Below, piece after piece: positions 9,246 to 18,290 of a stretch of 64,000 nucleotides of DNA (the stretch's first letter is position 1; each line of letters begins with the position of its first letter). A model generated the notes under the pieces. It worked only from the letters and a program-made list of their open reading frames with translations. It did not search any database and was not told the origin of the DNA. A program made the translations under genes and the position numbers. Origin of the DNA: Paenibacillus sp. UNC499MF (GTDB taxonomy: Bacteria > Bacillota > Bacilli > Paenibacillales > NBRC-103111); assembly GCF_900107975.1 (NCBI RefSeq), contig NZ_FNVF01000001.1, positions 356,323 to 420,322 of the forward strand. Direction: 5' to 3'.

Positions 9246-10634
9246 ATGAAGCATCCGAGTGAGTACCGGGGGAAGAAAGTGGTCGTACTCGGCCTGGCCC
9301 GCAGCGGGGTTGCGGCGGCCAAGTTTTTTCATGAAATGGGAGCGGACGTAACGGTCAATGACCGGAAAACGCGTGATACGAGTCCCGAGGCCGACGAACT
9401 GGAAGCCTTGGGAATTTCTGTTGTCTGCGGGGGGCATCCGCCTGAACTGGTGGGAGAGGACACGGCCCTTATCGTCAAAAATCCCGGCATTCCTTACGGG
9501 GCGCCGCCGGTCGTCCAGGCTGCCGAGCACGGAATCGAAGTGGTAACGGAAGTGGAAGTGGCCTACCATATCTGCTCGGCGCCGATGATCGGGATTACGG
9601 GGAGCAACGGCAAAACCACCACCACGACGATGGTCGGCCTGATGCTGGAGCGGGGGAAGCTGAACCCTATCGTAGCGGGTAACATCGGCCGGGCTTTGAC
9701 GGAAGCGGCGGCGGAAGCGAAACCGTCCGATTGGATGGTCGTGGAGCTGAGCAGCTTCCAGCTTAAAGGCACGCGGGAGTTCCGGCCGAAAATCGCCTGC
9801 CTGCTCAATATATACGAAACTCATCTGGACTATCACGGCTCCATGGAAGACTATGTAGCCTCGAAAGCCAAGCTGTTTGCGAATCAGAAGCAGGATGATG
9901 TTGCGGTGCTGAACGCCGATGTCGAGGTATGCAGGAAGCTGGCCGGTGAAGTATCTTCGAAAGTCCTTTTGTTTTCCACGCAGCGCGAGCTGGACAAAGG
10001 GGTTTACCTTTCCGGGGACGGCGTGCTGACTTACCGGGATGCAGAGGGCGGTACATACCCGATTTTACCTGCCAAAGAGCTGGGCATTCGCGGTTCTCAC
10101 AACATCGAGAATGCCCTTGCGGCATCCGCCGTCGCTTTAAGCGTAGGGGCGCCGGTCGAGGCGATCGCCGATGTCCTGCGGACTTTCCGCGGCGTGGAAC
10201 ACCGCCTCGAATTCGTTGGAGAATTCGGCGGCGCCGCCTACTACAACGATTCGAAGGCGACGAATCCCGCCGCTACGACGAAAACCGTCGAATCGTTCGA
10301 CCGGAGCGTCATACTGATCGCCGGCGGTTTGGACCGCGGATCGGACTACAAAGAAATGATTCCGCTGCTGGCATCGCGCGTGAAAGCCGTCGTAACCCTC
10401 GGCGAAACGCGCGAGAAAATAAACCGTGCTGCCCGAGAAGCCGGATTGACCGCCATCGAAACGGTCGATACTGCTAACAGCACGGAAGCGATGGACGAAG
10501 CCGTTCGGGCGGCGAGCAAGCTGGCAGGGGAGGGAGACATCGTTCTGCTCTCTCCGGCATGCGCCAGCTGGGATATGTTTGCTTCTTACGAAGAACGGGG
10601 ACGCATGTTTAAGGAGTCCGTGCATAATCTGTAA
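9246..10634 (+). CDS. murD: UDP-MurNAc-L-alanine--D-glutamate ligase MurD
   Basis: Cytoplasmic Mur ligase that adds D-glutamate to UDP-MurNAc-L-alanine. It is 462 residues, with an N-terminal nucleotide-type fold beginning VVVLGLARSGVAAAKF, the ATP loop TGSNGKTTT (118-126), the NIYETHLDYHGSMEDY segment of the central domain, and the C-terminal YYNDSKATNPAAT and LSPACASWDMF motifs that are diagnostic of MurD. It starts 3 nt after mraY, so translation is probably coupled. About 108 nt separate it from spoVE, and that spacer has no clear terminator. Confidence 0.96.
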   Translation: MKHPSEYRGKKVVVLGLARSGVAAAKFFHEMGADVTVNDRKTRDTSPEADELEALGISVVCGGHPPELVGEDTALIVKNPGIPYGAPPVVQAAEHGIEVVTEVEVAYHICSAPMIGITGSNGKTTTTTMVGLMLERGKLNPIVAGNIGRALTEAAAEAKPSDWMVVELSSFQLKGTREFRPKIACLLNIYETHLDYHGSMEDYVASKAKLFANQKQDDVAVLNADVEVCRKLAGEVSSKVLLFSTQRELDKGVYLSGDGVLTYRDAEGGTYPILPAKELGIRGSHNIENALAASAVALSVGAPVEAIADVLRTFRGVEHRLEFVGEFGGAAYYNDSKATNPAATTKTVESFDRSVILIAGGLDRGSDYKEMIPLLASRVKAVVTLGETREKINRAAREAGLTAIETVDTANSTEAMDEAVRAASKLAGEGDIVLLSPACASWDMFASYEERGRMFKESVHNL

Positions 10635-10742
10635 GGAACGGGTAGTCAAGCCTTCTTCGTCCGCTTCCGGATTGCGGCAGCGTCAGTCAGCCTAGTTTCA
10701 GGCTACAGGCACCCGATATTCTTATTCGTAAGAGGTGTCTCT

Positions 10743-11840
10743 ATGGCTAAAGCGCGTTCCGCTCCGGATGTATGGATTCTGGTTTCGACTCTGCTGATTT
10801 TGACGATCGGCGTAATTATGGTGTACAGTGCCAGCGGAGTGCTGGCCTTCCGTGAATTTGGCGACTGGTTTTATTATTTGAAAAGGCAGCTGCTGTTCGC
10901 CGTGCTCGGTATCGTGGCCATGTTTTTTACGATGAACACGGACTACTGGGTCTGGAAAAAGTACGCGAAGGTCGGCCTGCTCATTTGTTTCGGCCTTCTG
11001 CTGGCGGTTCTGATTCCGGGAATAGGCGTGGTCCGCGGCGGCGCCCGGAGCTGGCTCGGAATCGGGTCGTTCGGGATTCAGCCTTCCGAATTTATGAAAA
11101 TCGGCATGATTGTTTTTCTGGCCAAGCTGTTGTCCGACAGACAGTCCCAGATCACCCTGTTTACGAAAGGGCTGCTTCCGCCTCTGGGGCTGGTGGGACT
11201 TGCCTTCGGATTGATCATGCTGCAGCCGGATCTTGGCACCGGGGCGGTTCTGGTCGGCGCTTCCCTGCTGGTGATCTATACGGCAGGGGCCCGTATTCTT
11301 CATTTATCTTATCTTGCCATGGCTGGCGTCGCGGGCTTCGTCGGTCTGATTATCGCGGCCCCTTACCGGCTGCAGCGGATCACGGCCTTTATGGACCCGT
11401 GGTCCGATCCGCTGGGAGCGGGCTATCAGTCCATCCAGTCGCTATACGCGATCGGACCGGGCGGGCTGGCCGGACTGGGGCTCGGAATGAGCAGGCAGAA
11501 GTACAGCTACCTGCCCGAGCCCCAGACGGACTTTATTTTCTCGATCATCGCCGAGGAACTCGGTTTTATCGGCGGTGCGGCCGTCCTGATCCTGTTCACG
11601 ATTCTCGTGTGGAGAGGCATGCGTACGGCTATTACAGCACCCGACACGTTCGGCAGTCTTGTTGCCGTCGGCATTGTGGGTATGATCGCCGTGCAGGTGA
11701 TTATCAATATCGGCGTCGTGATCGGAATGTTTCCCGTTACGGGGATAACCCTGCCGCTTATCAGCGCCGGGGGCTCGTCTCTTACTCTGATGCTGACGTC
11801 GATCGGCGTGCTGCTCAACATATCCCGCTATTCGAGGTGA
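10743..11840 (+). CDS. spoVE: SEDS-family glycosyltransferase SpoVE/FtsW
   Basis: A 365-residue polytopic membrane protein of the SEDS family (FtsW, RodA, SpoVE), the lipid II polymerases that pair with class B PBPs. Around ten hydrophobic helices are visible. Family marks include MVYSASG near the N-terminus, GGARSWL, the conserved QPSEFMKIG loop, QPDLGTGAVL, the extracellular GYQSIQSLYAIGPGG and PEPQTDFIFSIIAEELGF, and the C-terminal PLISAGGSS. The length and the position between murD and murG equal Bacillus SpoVE, the sporulation member. With no other FtsW in view, it could also serve vegetative division. AAGAGGTG precedes the ATG. Confidence 0.87.
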   Translation: MAKARSAPDVWILVSTLLILTIGVIMVYSASGVLAFREFGDWFYYLKRQLLFAVLGIVAMFFTMNTDYWVWKKYAKVGLLICFGLLLAVLIPGIGVVRGGARSWLGIGSFGIQPSEFMKIGMIVFLAKLLSDRQSQITLFTKGLLPPLGLVGLAFGLIMLQPDLGTGAVLVGASLLVIYTAGARILHLSYLAMAGVAGFVGLIIAAPYRLQRITAFMDPWSDPLGAGYQSIQSLYAIGPGGLAGLGLGMSRQKYSYLPEPQTDFIFSIIAEELGFIGGAAVLILFTILVWRGMRTAITAPDTFGSLVAVGIVGMIAVQVIINIGVVIGMFPVTGITLPLISAGGSSLTLMLTSIGVLLNISRYSR

Positions 11841-11845
11841 AACGA

Positions 11846-12976
11846 ATGCGTATCGTATTCAGCGGGGGAGGAACCGGCGGTCATGTTTACCCGGCTTTGG
11901 CCATTGGGGAACAATGCCTGCAGGACCACCCCGATTCGAAATTTTTATACATCGGCACAAGCTCCGGCCTGGAGCGCGACATTGTCGCGCGTTCCGGGCT
12001 GGATATGCCTTTTGAAGCCGTAGAAATTACAGGGTTCCGTCGCAAGCTGGCGTCTCTGGACAACGTTAAAACCGTGCTGCGCTTTCTGCGCGGTGTGGGC
12101 CGTGCCAAAAGCCTGCTCCGGGAATTCAAACCCGATGCGGTGGTAGGCACGGGCGGATATGTTTGCGGTCCGGTACTCTATGCGGCCGCCAAGCTGGGCA
12201 TTCCTACGCTCGTGCATGAGCAGAATGCCATCGCTGGACTTACGAACCGCTTTCTGAGCCGCTACGTGTCGACGGTAGCCGTCAGCTTCCGGGGGACGGA
12301 AGGAATCTTCCCCCAGGCCAAAAGAGTCGTCTACACGGGCAATCCGCGCGCCACGTCCATGGTGAATGCGGACGCGGCCCGGGGCTTCTCCTCGCTCGGA
12401 TTGCCGCCGGACGCCAGGCTCGTTGTCGTTGTGGGAGGGAGCCGGGGAGCCAAAGCCATTAACGACGCGATGGTCGAACTGGCTCCGCTCGTCCATGAAC
12501 TGCCCGGTGTGCGGTTCGTATTCGGAACGGGTCAGCCTTATTTCGAATCGACCGCACAGCGGATTCAGGAAGCGGCAGGTTCGATTCCGGACAATCTTCA
12601 AGTGCTGCCGTACATTCATAACATGCCGGAGGTTTTGGCGGCGTCCAAGCTTGTCGTAAACCGTGCCGGAGCGTCTACTATGGCGGAGATTACCGCCCTT
12701 GGGATTCCTTCCATATTAATTCCGTCGCCGAACGTGACGAACAATCATCAGGAGCACAATGCCCGTTCTCTTTCCGACGAGGGAGGCTCCGTAACGCTGC
12801 TTGAGAAAGATTTAAGCGGCAGGGTCCTTTTCGATCAAATTAACAAAATTATGGAAGATTCCGTCCGTTGGGAACATATGGCGAAGCAGTCGGCAAGGAT
12901 GGGCCAGCGGGATTCCGCCGCGCTTGTCTTCCGGGAGCTTGAACGTATTGCATCCGCTGGTCAACGGCGGCCCTAG
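11846..12976 (+). CDS. murG: Lipid II synthase MurG (GlcNAc transferase)
   Basis: Peripheral membrane GT-B glycosyltransferase that adds GlcNAc to lipid I to form lipid II. It is 376 residues long, starting MRIVFSGGGTGGHVYPAL with the N-terminal glycine-rich loop. It also has GTGGYVCGP, HEQNAIAGLTNR and, in the C-terminal UDP-GlcNAc domain, VVGGSRGAKAIN, NRAGASTMAEI and NNHQEHNA. The ATG at 11846 lies 5 nt after the spoVE stop, and the AGGTG overlapping that stop acts as ribosome site. The frame stays open upstream for hundreds of codons, but that segment overlaps spoVE and is not coding. Confidence 0.96.
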   Translation: MRIVFSGGGTGGHVYPALAIGEQCLQDHPDSKFLYIGTSSGLERDIVARSGLDMPFEAVEITGFRRKLASLDNVKTVLRFLRGVGRAKSLLREFKPDAVVGTGGYVCGPVLYAAAKLGIPTLVHEQNAIAGLTNRFLSRYVSTVAVSFRGTEGIFPQAKRVVYTGNPRATSMVNADAARGFSSLGLPPDARLVVVVGGSRGAKAINDAMVELAPLVHELPGVRFVFGTGQPYFESTAQRIQEAAGSIPDNLQVLPYIHNMPEVLAASKLVVNRAGASTMAEITALGIPSILIPSPNVTNNHQEHNARSLSDEGGSVTLLEKDLSGRVLFDQINKIMEDSVRWEHMAKQSARMGQRDSAALVFRELERIASAGQRRP

Positions 12977-13018
12977 AAGGCTGCACGATCAAGCTTTTGC
13001 AGCGAACCGGATGGGCCA

Positions 13019-13047
13019 TTGTCACACTCTATCCGATTTAACATAAA
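13019..13047 (+). promoter_or_regulatory. Candidate promoter for murB
   Basis: TTGTCA (13019-13024), 17-nt spacer, CATAAA (13042-13047) inside the murG-murB gap, some 140 nt before murB. Five of six and four of six consensus positions; may give extra transcription of murB-murA-divIB. Confidence 0.36.
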
Positions 13048-13189
13048 CTACACTATAACCGTGGCAGACACCTAAGGCAAAGCCGCCCGAACCGACTCCC
13101 GCTCTTGCCGGTAACGTACGTATAACCGGGAACCGAAGAATCCGGGTAAGGGGCTTTACAACCTTGAGTTCTGTGAAGGAGGTTTTCCC

Positions 13190-14095
13190 ATGCACCAGTT
13201 AATTTCAGACTTGCAAGCGGCTCAGGTGGGTGAGGTCCTGAAGAACGAGAAGCTGGCACCGTACACAACCTGGAAAATCGGCGGTCCTGCCGATCTGCTC
13301 GTTATTCCGCAGGATAAACAGAAGCTGGTTGAGACGATCCGGCTGCTCGGGCAGCACAAAGTTCCCTGGACTGTAATCGGACGCGGCTCCAACCTGCTCG
13401 TGGGGGATAAGGGGATCCGGGGCGTTGTTATCAAATTAAGCCGGGCTCTGGAGACGCTGCGTTTCGACGGCAGCACCGTCTATGCGGGAGGAGCCTACTC
13501 GTTTATCAAGTTATCCGTCATGACCGGCAAGGAAGGGTTAACGGGACTCGAATTCGCCGGAGGTATTCCGGGATCGGTGGGAGGCGCCGTTTACATGAAC
13601 GCGGGGGCTCATGGTTCTGATGTGTCACGCATTCTTAAACAGGCCGAAGTGCTGCTGGACACAGGGGAGTTGATCACCATGCAGAACAGCGATCTGCAGT
13701 TTGCTTACCGGCATTCGGTGCTGCATACACTGCCAGGCATCGTAACGGAAGCGGTCTTCGAACTGCAGCCGGGCGACCGGAAGGAGATCGCGGGCGCGAT
13801 GGCGGCGTACAAGGACCGCCGGCTCAGAACGCAGCCGCTGCAACTTGCCGTCGCAGGCAGCGTGTTCCGCAATCCGCCGGGCAATCATGCCGCCAGGCTG
13901 ATCGAAGAGGCGGGCTTGAAGGGCACGCGGGTGGGCGGTGCGGAGATTTCTCCGCTGCATGCCAATTTCATTGTGAATACCGGAAATGCATCGGCCGAGG
14001 ATGTTCTGGCCCTCATTGCTTTGGCGCAGAAGACCGTGCGGGAGAAATCCGGTGTGGAGCTGCAGCCTGAGGTACTGGTGATGGGCGAGAGGTAA
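13190..14095 (+). CDS. murB: UDP-N-acetylenolpyruvoylglucosamine reductase MurB
   Basis: FAD-dependent cytoplasmic reductase making UDP-MurNAc from the MurA product. At 301 residues it matches the short type II MurB of Firmicutes. The FAD-binding part shows TTWKIGGPADLLV and the loop GRGSNLLVGDKGIRG, then GLEFAGGIPGSVGGAVYMNAGAHG. The catalytic Ser segment is AGSVFRNPPG and the C-terminal ligand part is HANFIVNTGNASAEDV. The ATG follows AAGGAGGT at 13176-13183. A 213-nt gap from murG with a possible sigma-A-type promoter hints that murB-murA-divIB may have extra transcription of their own. Confidence 0.95.
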   Translation: MHQLISDLQAAQVGEVLKNEKLAPYTTWKIGGPADLLVIPQDKQKLVETIRLLGQHKVPWTVIGRGSNLLVGDKGIRGVVIKLSRALETLRFDGSTVYAGGAYSFIKLSVMTGKEGLTGLEFAGGIPGSVGGAVYMNAGAHGSDVSRILKQAEVLLDTGELITMQNSDLQFAYRHSVLHTLPGIVTEAVFELQPGDRKEIAGAMAAYKDRRLRTQPLQLAVAGSVFRNPPGNHAARLIEEAGLKGTRVGGAEISPLHANFIVNTGNASAEDVLALIALAQKTVREKSGVELQPEVLVMGER

Positions 14096-14110
14096 TTCGG
14101 AGGTGAGACA

Positions 14111-15397
14111 TTGGAGAAGTTGGTAATCGAAGGTGGCATTCCCCTCTCGGGAGCCGTACGGATCCAAGGTGCCAAAAATGCGGCGCTTCCTATTCTTGCA
14201 GCCAGCATAATGGCGTCTGGAACCCACACGCTGCGCAATGTCCCGAAGCTGCTCGACATTGAAGTCATGCTCGGCATACTCCGTTCCCTGGGGTGCAGCG
14301 CCGAGCATAAAGAAGACACGGTTGTGGTGGACACAACCAGTTTGAACAGCACGCACGTTCCGGAAGAACTGATGAAGCAGATGCGTTCGTCCATCTTTCT
14401 GATGGGTCCGCTGCTTTCGCGCTTCGGAACCGTCCAGGTTTATCAGCCCGGCGGCTGTGCGATCGGCGAACGCAAAATCGATCTCCATCTGAGAGGATTG
14501 CAGGCGCTCGGGGTTACGATCGAGGAATCCGGCAGCACGATTATTTGCACTGCCGAGGATCTGAAAGGCGCCGATATCACGCTTGATTTTCCGAGCGTGG
14601 GGGCCACCGAGAACATCATGATGGCGGCCGTTCTGGCCGACGGGATTACAACCATCTCCAACGCCGCACGGGAGCCTGAAATCCAGGATCTCCAAAACTT
14701 CCTGAATGAGATGGGGGCGGACATTATCGGTGCGGGGACCGATACTATAACTATACGTGGCGTCCGCTCTTTACATGCCTGCACGTACCGGATCATACCG
14801 GACCGGATCGTCGCCGGTACCTTCATGGTGGCGGCCGCCGCCACGAAGGGAAGCGTAACGCTGGAAGGAGTATGCCCCCAGCATCTGAATGCCGCCATTC
14901 ACGTGCTGAGACGCGCAGGTGTTCAAATTACGGTGCACGATGATATAATAAACGTGCACGCTCCGGCTCGGCCGCGTGCGGTCGAGCGTATCGTAACCGC
15001 GCCGCATCCGTCTTTTCCGACAGACTTGCAGTCGCAGGTTATGGTACTCCTTTCCCTAGCAGATGGAATCAGTATAATGAAAGAAACCATTTTCGAGAGC
15101 CGGTTCAAGCATGTGGATGAACTCACCCGGATGGGAGCGGACATTCGCGTGGATTTCAACTCGGCGTTTATACGCGGTGTACCGAGGCTCTACGGGGCTA
15201 CGGTCGAGGCTACCGATCTCCGGGCCGGTGCCGCCCTTGTCATAGCGGGGCTTGCCGCGCACGGCACTACCGTCGTGGAGCAAATCCACCATGTCGACAG
15301 AGGGTACGACCGGATCGAAGAAATGCTCACCCGGCTGGGTGCCCGCATTCGGCGACTGGCGCCCGTACCGGACGAAGCGCCGGTTACCGGTGAATAA
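14111..15397 (+). CDS. murA: UDP-N-acetylglucosamine 1-carboxyvinyltransferase MurA
   Basis: Transfers enolpyruvate from PEP to UDP-GlcNAc, the committed step of peptidoglycan synthesis and the fosfomycin target. It is 428 residues. The conserved QGAKNAALPILAAS segment is near the N-terminus, and the catalytic loop PGGCAIG holds C116, the nucleophile and fosfomycin-reactive residue in the family. The FPTDLQSQ and TIFESRF motifs follow. It starts at TTG 14111 behind GGAGGTGA, 15 nt after murB, so murB and murA, which act in successive steps, are adjacent. In B. subtilis the murA paralogues lie elsewhere, so this arrangement separates the lineage from Bacillus. Confidence 0.94.
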   Translation: MEKLVIEGGIPLSGAVRIQGAKNAALPILAASIMASGTHTLRNVPKLLDIEVMLGILRSLGCSAEHKEDTVVVDTTSLNSTHVPEELMKQMRSSIFLMGPLLSRFGTVQVYQPGGCAIGERKIDLHLRGLQALGVTIEESGSTIICTAEDLKGADITLDFPSVGATENIMMAAVLADGITTISNAAREPEIQDLQNFLNEMGADIIGAGTDTITIRGVRSLHACTYRIIPDRIVAGTFMVAAAATKGSVTLEGVCPQHLNAAIHVLRRAGVQITVHDDIINVHAPARPRAVERIVTAPHPSFPTDLQSQVMVLLSLADGISIMKETIFESRFKHVDELTRMGADIRVDFNSAFIRGVPRLYGATVEATDLRAGAALVIAGLAAHGTTVVEQIHHVDRGYDRIEEMLTRLGARIRRLAPVPDEAPVTGE

Positions 15398-15481
15398 TGC
15401 AGTGCCTCTAGTCCCTTCCTGCCAACAGGAGGGGATAAGAGGATTTTACACGTTCACAAGGCTATGCAATAGGAAGCGGGG

Positions 15482-16426
15482 GTGTCAGGCTTGCCAGAAG
15501 AGAATAAAGTTCCGGTGCTGCCGAACCCTAAACCGAGAAGGACACGCGCCAACCGGAAGCTGCTTACGCTCTTGTTTCTGTTTTTCGTAACGATTCTCGC
15601 CGTACTCTTTTTTCGTTCGTCCTTAAGCCGGGTCAGTGAAATCAAGATCCAAGGCAACGAGCTGCTTTCTTCCGAGGAAATCGGACAAGCCGCCGCCGTC
15701 CGGAACGGCGATCATTTTTTTGCGGTCGGGTCAGAGAGCGTACGCGCGAGGGTTGCCGCACTCCGTATGGTTCAGTCCGTTGAAGTTTCCAAGCGTTTTC
15801 CCGGACAAATTAACATCGTGGTGCATGAGTATCCGCGCGTAGCGTTCCAGTTCGGCGCGGACGGCGTGAAGCAGGCGGTACTCGCCGACGGCTCCGCCGT
15901 GCCCGTCGCCAAAGAGGATATGCCGGTGGACAAGCCCATTTTGACCGGCTGGACTGAGAACGATCCTAACCGGATCGCTCTTTGCAAAGCCCTGGCATCC
16001 ATTCCTTCCGGGTATTTATCGGACATTTCGGAGATACGCCCCGACCCGTCGGAAGCCTACAAGGACAAGATCAAGATGTATACCCGTACCAAGTTCGAAG
16101 TCGTGACGACGGTCGGTTATCTTCCGAACAAAATTATGAACTTGTCCGCTTACATCACGAGCATGCAGGGAAGCGAAGTGAATTCCGGTATTCTGGTGCT
16201 GCTGGAAACAGACGATCACATGCCGCTGGATACGGGTTCCGCCGGTAACAAGGGCAAGACCGGTACGGCCTCGACCAAAAAGCCCGAACCCACTATGAAG
16301 CCGGACGGAAGCGTAAAACCGACTTCCACGCCCAAGAAGAATACGTCCGGGAAGACCGACACGGGCGGCAAGGGGGACGGCAGCGACGCCGTAAACACCC
16401 CGAAGGGATCGCCTGCTCCCGAGTAG
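15482..16426 (+). CDS. divIB: Cell division protein DivIB (FtsQ)
   Basis: Bitopic division protein of the DivIB/FtsQ family that stabilises FtsL-DivIC at the septum. A basic cytoplasmic N-terminus (about 1-28) is followed by one transmembrane helix (about 29-47), an extracellular POTRA domain beginning VSEIKIQGNELLSSEEIGQ, and the FtsQ domain (PGQINIVVHEYPRVAFQF, then VLADGSAVPV). The last 65 or so residues are a low-complexity Lys/Thr/Pro/Gly tail, probably disordered. The start is uncertain: GTG 15482 lies directly against a purine-rich stretch, and the in-frame TTG 15491 has better spacing. It is the last gene before the 383-nt gap to ftsA. Confidence 0.88.
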   Translation: MSGLPEENKVPVLPNPKPRRTRANRKLLTLLFLFFVTILAVLFFRSSLSRVSEIKIQGNELLSSEEIGQAAAVRNGDHFFAVGSESVRARVAALRMVQSVEVSKRFPGQINIVVHEYPRVAFQFGADGVKQAVLADGSAVPVAKEDMPVDKPILTGWTENDPNRIALCKALASIPSGYLSDISEIRPDPSEAYKDKIKMYTRTKFEVVTTVGYLPNKIMNLSAYITSMQGSEVNSGILVLLETDDHMPLDTGSAGNKGKTGTASTKKPEPTMKPDGSVKPTSTPKKNTSGKTDTGGKGDGSDAVNTPKGSPAPE

Positions 16427-16809
16427 GTGAATCCCGCCTGACAGACCTTCTTATTTAAAGGAAGGGATTGGTAACAGGCATCCTTGCGCCCTGCAATCTA
16501 TGAATTTTTTAAGGGAGGAATCGATAGGGTAGCGCACTGCTTTTCAAACGGCCCAAAACCGAACGAAAGGCGCGTCATTCATGAATTTTTCAGGGATTTC
16601 TCAGGAAAATATTACTATCCAGCCTATTAAATTAGTGTTAGAATTGATTTTATGGTATTCTATTTTTACCCGGTCTAGAACCAAAAATAGAGGAATTACA
16701 GCATTCACAAAAAAAATGTAGAAATAAAGAGGGAAACCAGCCGTCATGTTGAATAAGTAGAAAGCAGACGGGCTGTGCCCTGATTTCATTTAACAGGAGG
16801 TGCCAAAGC
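16427..16809. other. 383-nt gap upstream of ftsA
   Basis: No gene with a ribosome site is seen. The centre (about 16590-16690) is strongly A/T-rich and likely holds the ftsA-ftsZ promoters, but I could not place confident -35/-10 pairs for sigma-A or sigma-H. Confidence 0.5.
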
Positions 16810-18063
16810 TTGAGCAACAATGACATCATTGTTAGTTTAGACATCGGTACATCCAAAGTTCGTGCTATTATTGGGGAAGTCGTAAACGGAACCATTAATA
16901 TAATAGGGGTAGGATCAGCCGACTCGGAAGGCATCCGCAAAGGTGCCATCGTTGATATCGACCAGACCGTTCAATCGATCCGATCCGCGATCGATCATGC
17001 CGAACGCATGGTGGGCATACAAATTTCTGATGTTTACGTCGGGATAACGGGAAACCATATCGCTCTTCAGGACAGCCACGGGGTTGTGGCGGTATCCAAT
17101 GAAGACCGCGAAATCGGCGAAGAAGATATCGAACGGGTTATACAAGCGGCTAGAGTCATAGCGCTGCCTCCTGAGCGCGAAATTATCGGAGTAGTACCTA
17201 ACCAATACTTAGTGGACGGCCAGGAAGGCATACACGAACCAAGAGGGATGATCGGGGTCAGGCTTGAAGTCGAATCCACGATTATTACCGGAGCCAAAAC
17301 AGGCATACATAACCTGCTTCGCGTTGTTGAGAAATCCGGACTGAAGGTGGCAGGACTTATATTAATGTCACTGGCCTCCGGACAGCTTGCGCTTTCCAAG
17401 GACGAGAAATCGATAGGAACCGTATTGGTCGATATCGGAGCAGGTTCGACTACGATTGCCGTTTTCGATCAAGGCAATCTTGTCGCAACATCGACGCTGC
17501 CTATCGGCGGCGATTTCATTACCAACGACATATCCATCGGGCTCCGCACCCAAATGGACATTGCGGAAAAAATCAAGCTTAAATACGGCTGCGCGACGAT
17601 TCAAGATTCCGCGCCGGATCAGGTGTTTAAAGTGAACCGGATCGGCAGCCAGGTGGACAAGGAATTTTCCCAGGTCGATCTGGCGAATATCATTGAACCC
17701 CGTGTTCAGGAAATTTTCCATCTGATCCGCGCAGAAGCCAGCCGGTTAGGATACAGCGACCCCGCCGGAGGTTACGTCCTCACGGGAGGCACCGTGTCCC
17801 TGCCGGGGACTCTTGTCATTGCACAGGAAGAGCTGGCTGCTCCCGTACGTATCGCAGTGCCCGATTATATCGGAGTACGCGACCCGGCTTACACAAGCGG
17901 AGTGGGGATCATCCAGTTTGTTTGCAAGTTTTTGCGTAACCGTCCGGTTACGGCGCCCAAGAAGCAAACGGCCAACAAACCTGCCAGTGTCAAAACACCC
18001 CAGACTGAAGCGAGCCCTGGCTGGTTCGATAAAGTCAAAAATTTCCTTAAGGAATTTATCTGA
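16810..18063 (+). CDS. ftsA: Cell division protein FtsA
   Basis: Actin-family ATPase that tethers FtsZ filaments to the membrane. It is 417 residues. The ATP-binding fold shows phosphate-1 VSLDIGTSKVRAIIG, phosphate-2 TVLVDIGAGSTTIAVF and the adenosine-site GGYVLTGGTVSLPG. The SHS2/1C subdomain lies near residues 80-165. The end is a short basic/hydrophobic segment (GWFDKVKNFLKEFI) typical of the membrane-targeting amphipathic helix, after a variable linker. It starts at TTG 16810 behind AGGAGGTG (16795-16802). ftsZ follows after an unusually long 227-nt spacer that contains a strong hairpin. Confidence 0.95.
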   Translation: MSNNDIIVSLDIGTSKVRAIIGEVVNGTINIIGVGSADSEGIRKGAIVDIDQTVQSIRSAIDHAERMVGIQISDVYVGITGNHIALQDSHGVVAVSNEDREIGEEDIERVIQAARVIALPPEREIIGVVPNQYLVDGQEGIHEPRGMIGVRLEVESTIITGAKTGIHNLLRVVEKSGLKVAGLILMSLASGQLALSKDEKSIGTVLVDIGAGSTTIAVFDQGNLVATSTLPIGGDFITNDISIGLRTQMDIAEKIKLKYGCATIQDSAPDQVFKVNRIGSQVDKEFSQVDLANIIEPRVQEIFHLIRAEASRLGYSDPAGGYVLTGGTVSLPGTLVIAQEELAAPVRIAVPDYIGVRDPAYTSGVGIIQFVCKFLRNRPVTAPKKQTANKPASVKTPQTEASPGWFDKVKNFLKEFI

Positions 18064-18122
18064 CGGGAAAAGCTCTGCTGTTTCTGAAAGCATCTTTCCC
18101 GGTTATGGATACAAGTGTCCCG

Positions 18123-18151
18123 CCGCCGGCTCTGCAATCCGCAGCCGGTGG
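18123..18151 (+). other. GC-rich hairpin in the ftsA-ftsZ spacer
   Basis: CCGCCGGCTCTGC pairs with GCAGCCGGTGG with a 2-nt bulge around an AATCC loop. No T tract follows, so it is more likely an mRNA-stability or processing element than a terminator. It may help set the FtsZ:FtsA ratio. Confidence 0.5.
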
Positions 18152-18290
18152 AGGGGGCACACGCACAGACACGCTTCGAAAACGCGTTTCATGCTTTGTG
18201 CGAGATCTTACGATTACCGTGCCGACAGGCACGTTACCCATTTTGAGCGTACAGCTCACGGAAAGTTAAGTTAGGGGGACATTGACTGCT

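Noticed and set aside
10985-11845. N-terminal extension of MurG by 287 codons
   Set aside because: It overlaps spoVE in another frame and its translation is Arg/Gly-rich without structure; ATG 11846 gives the canonical MurG start.
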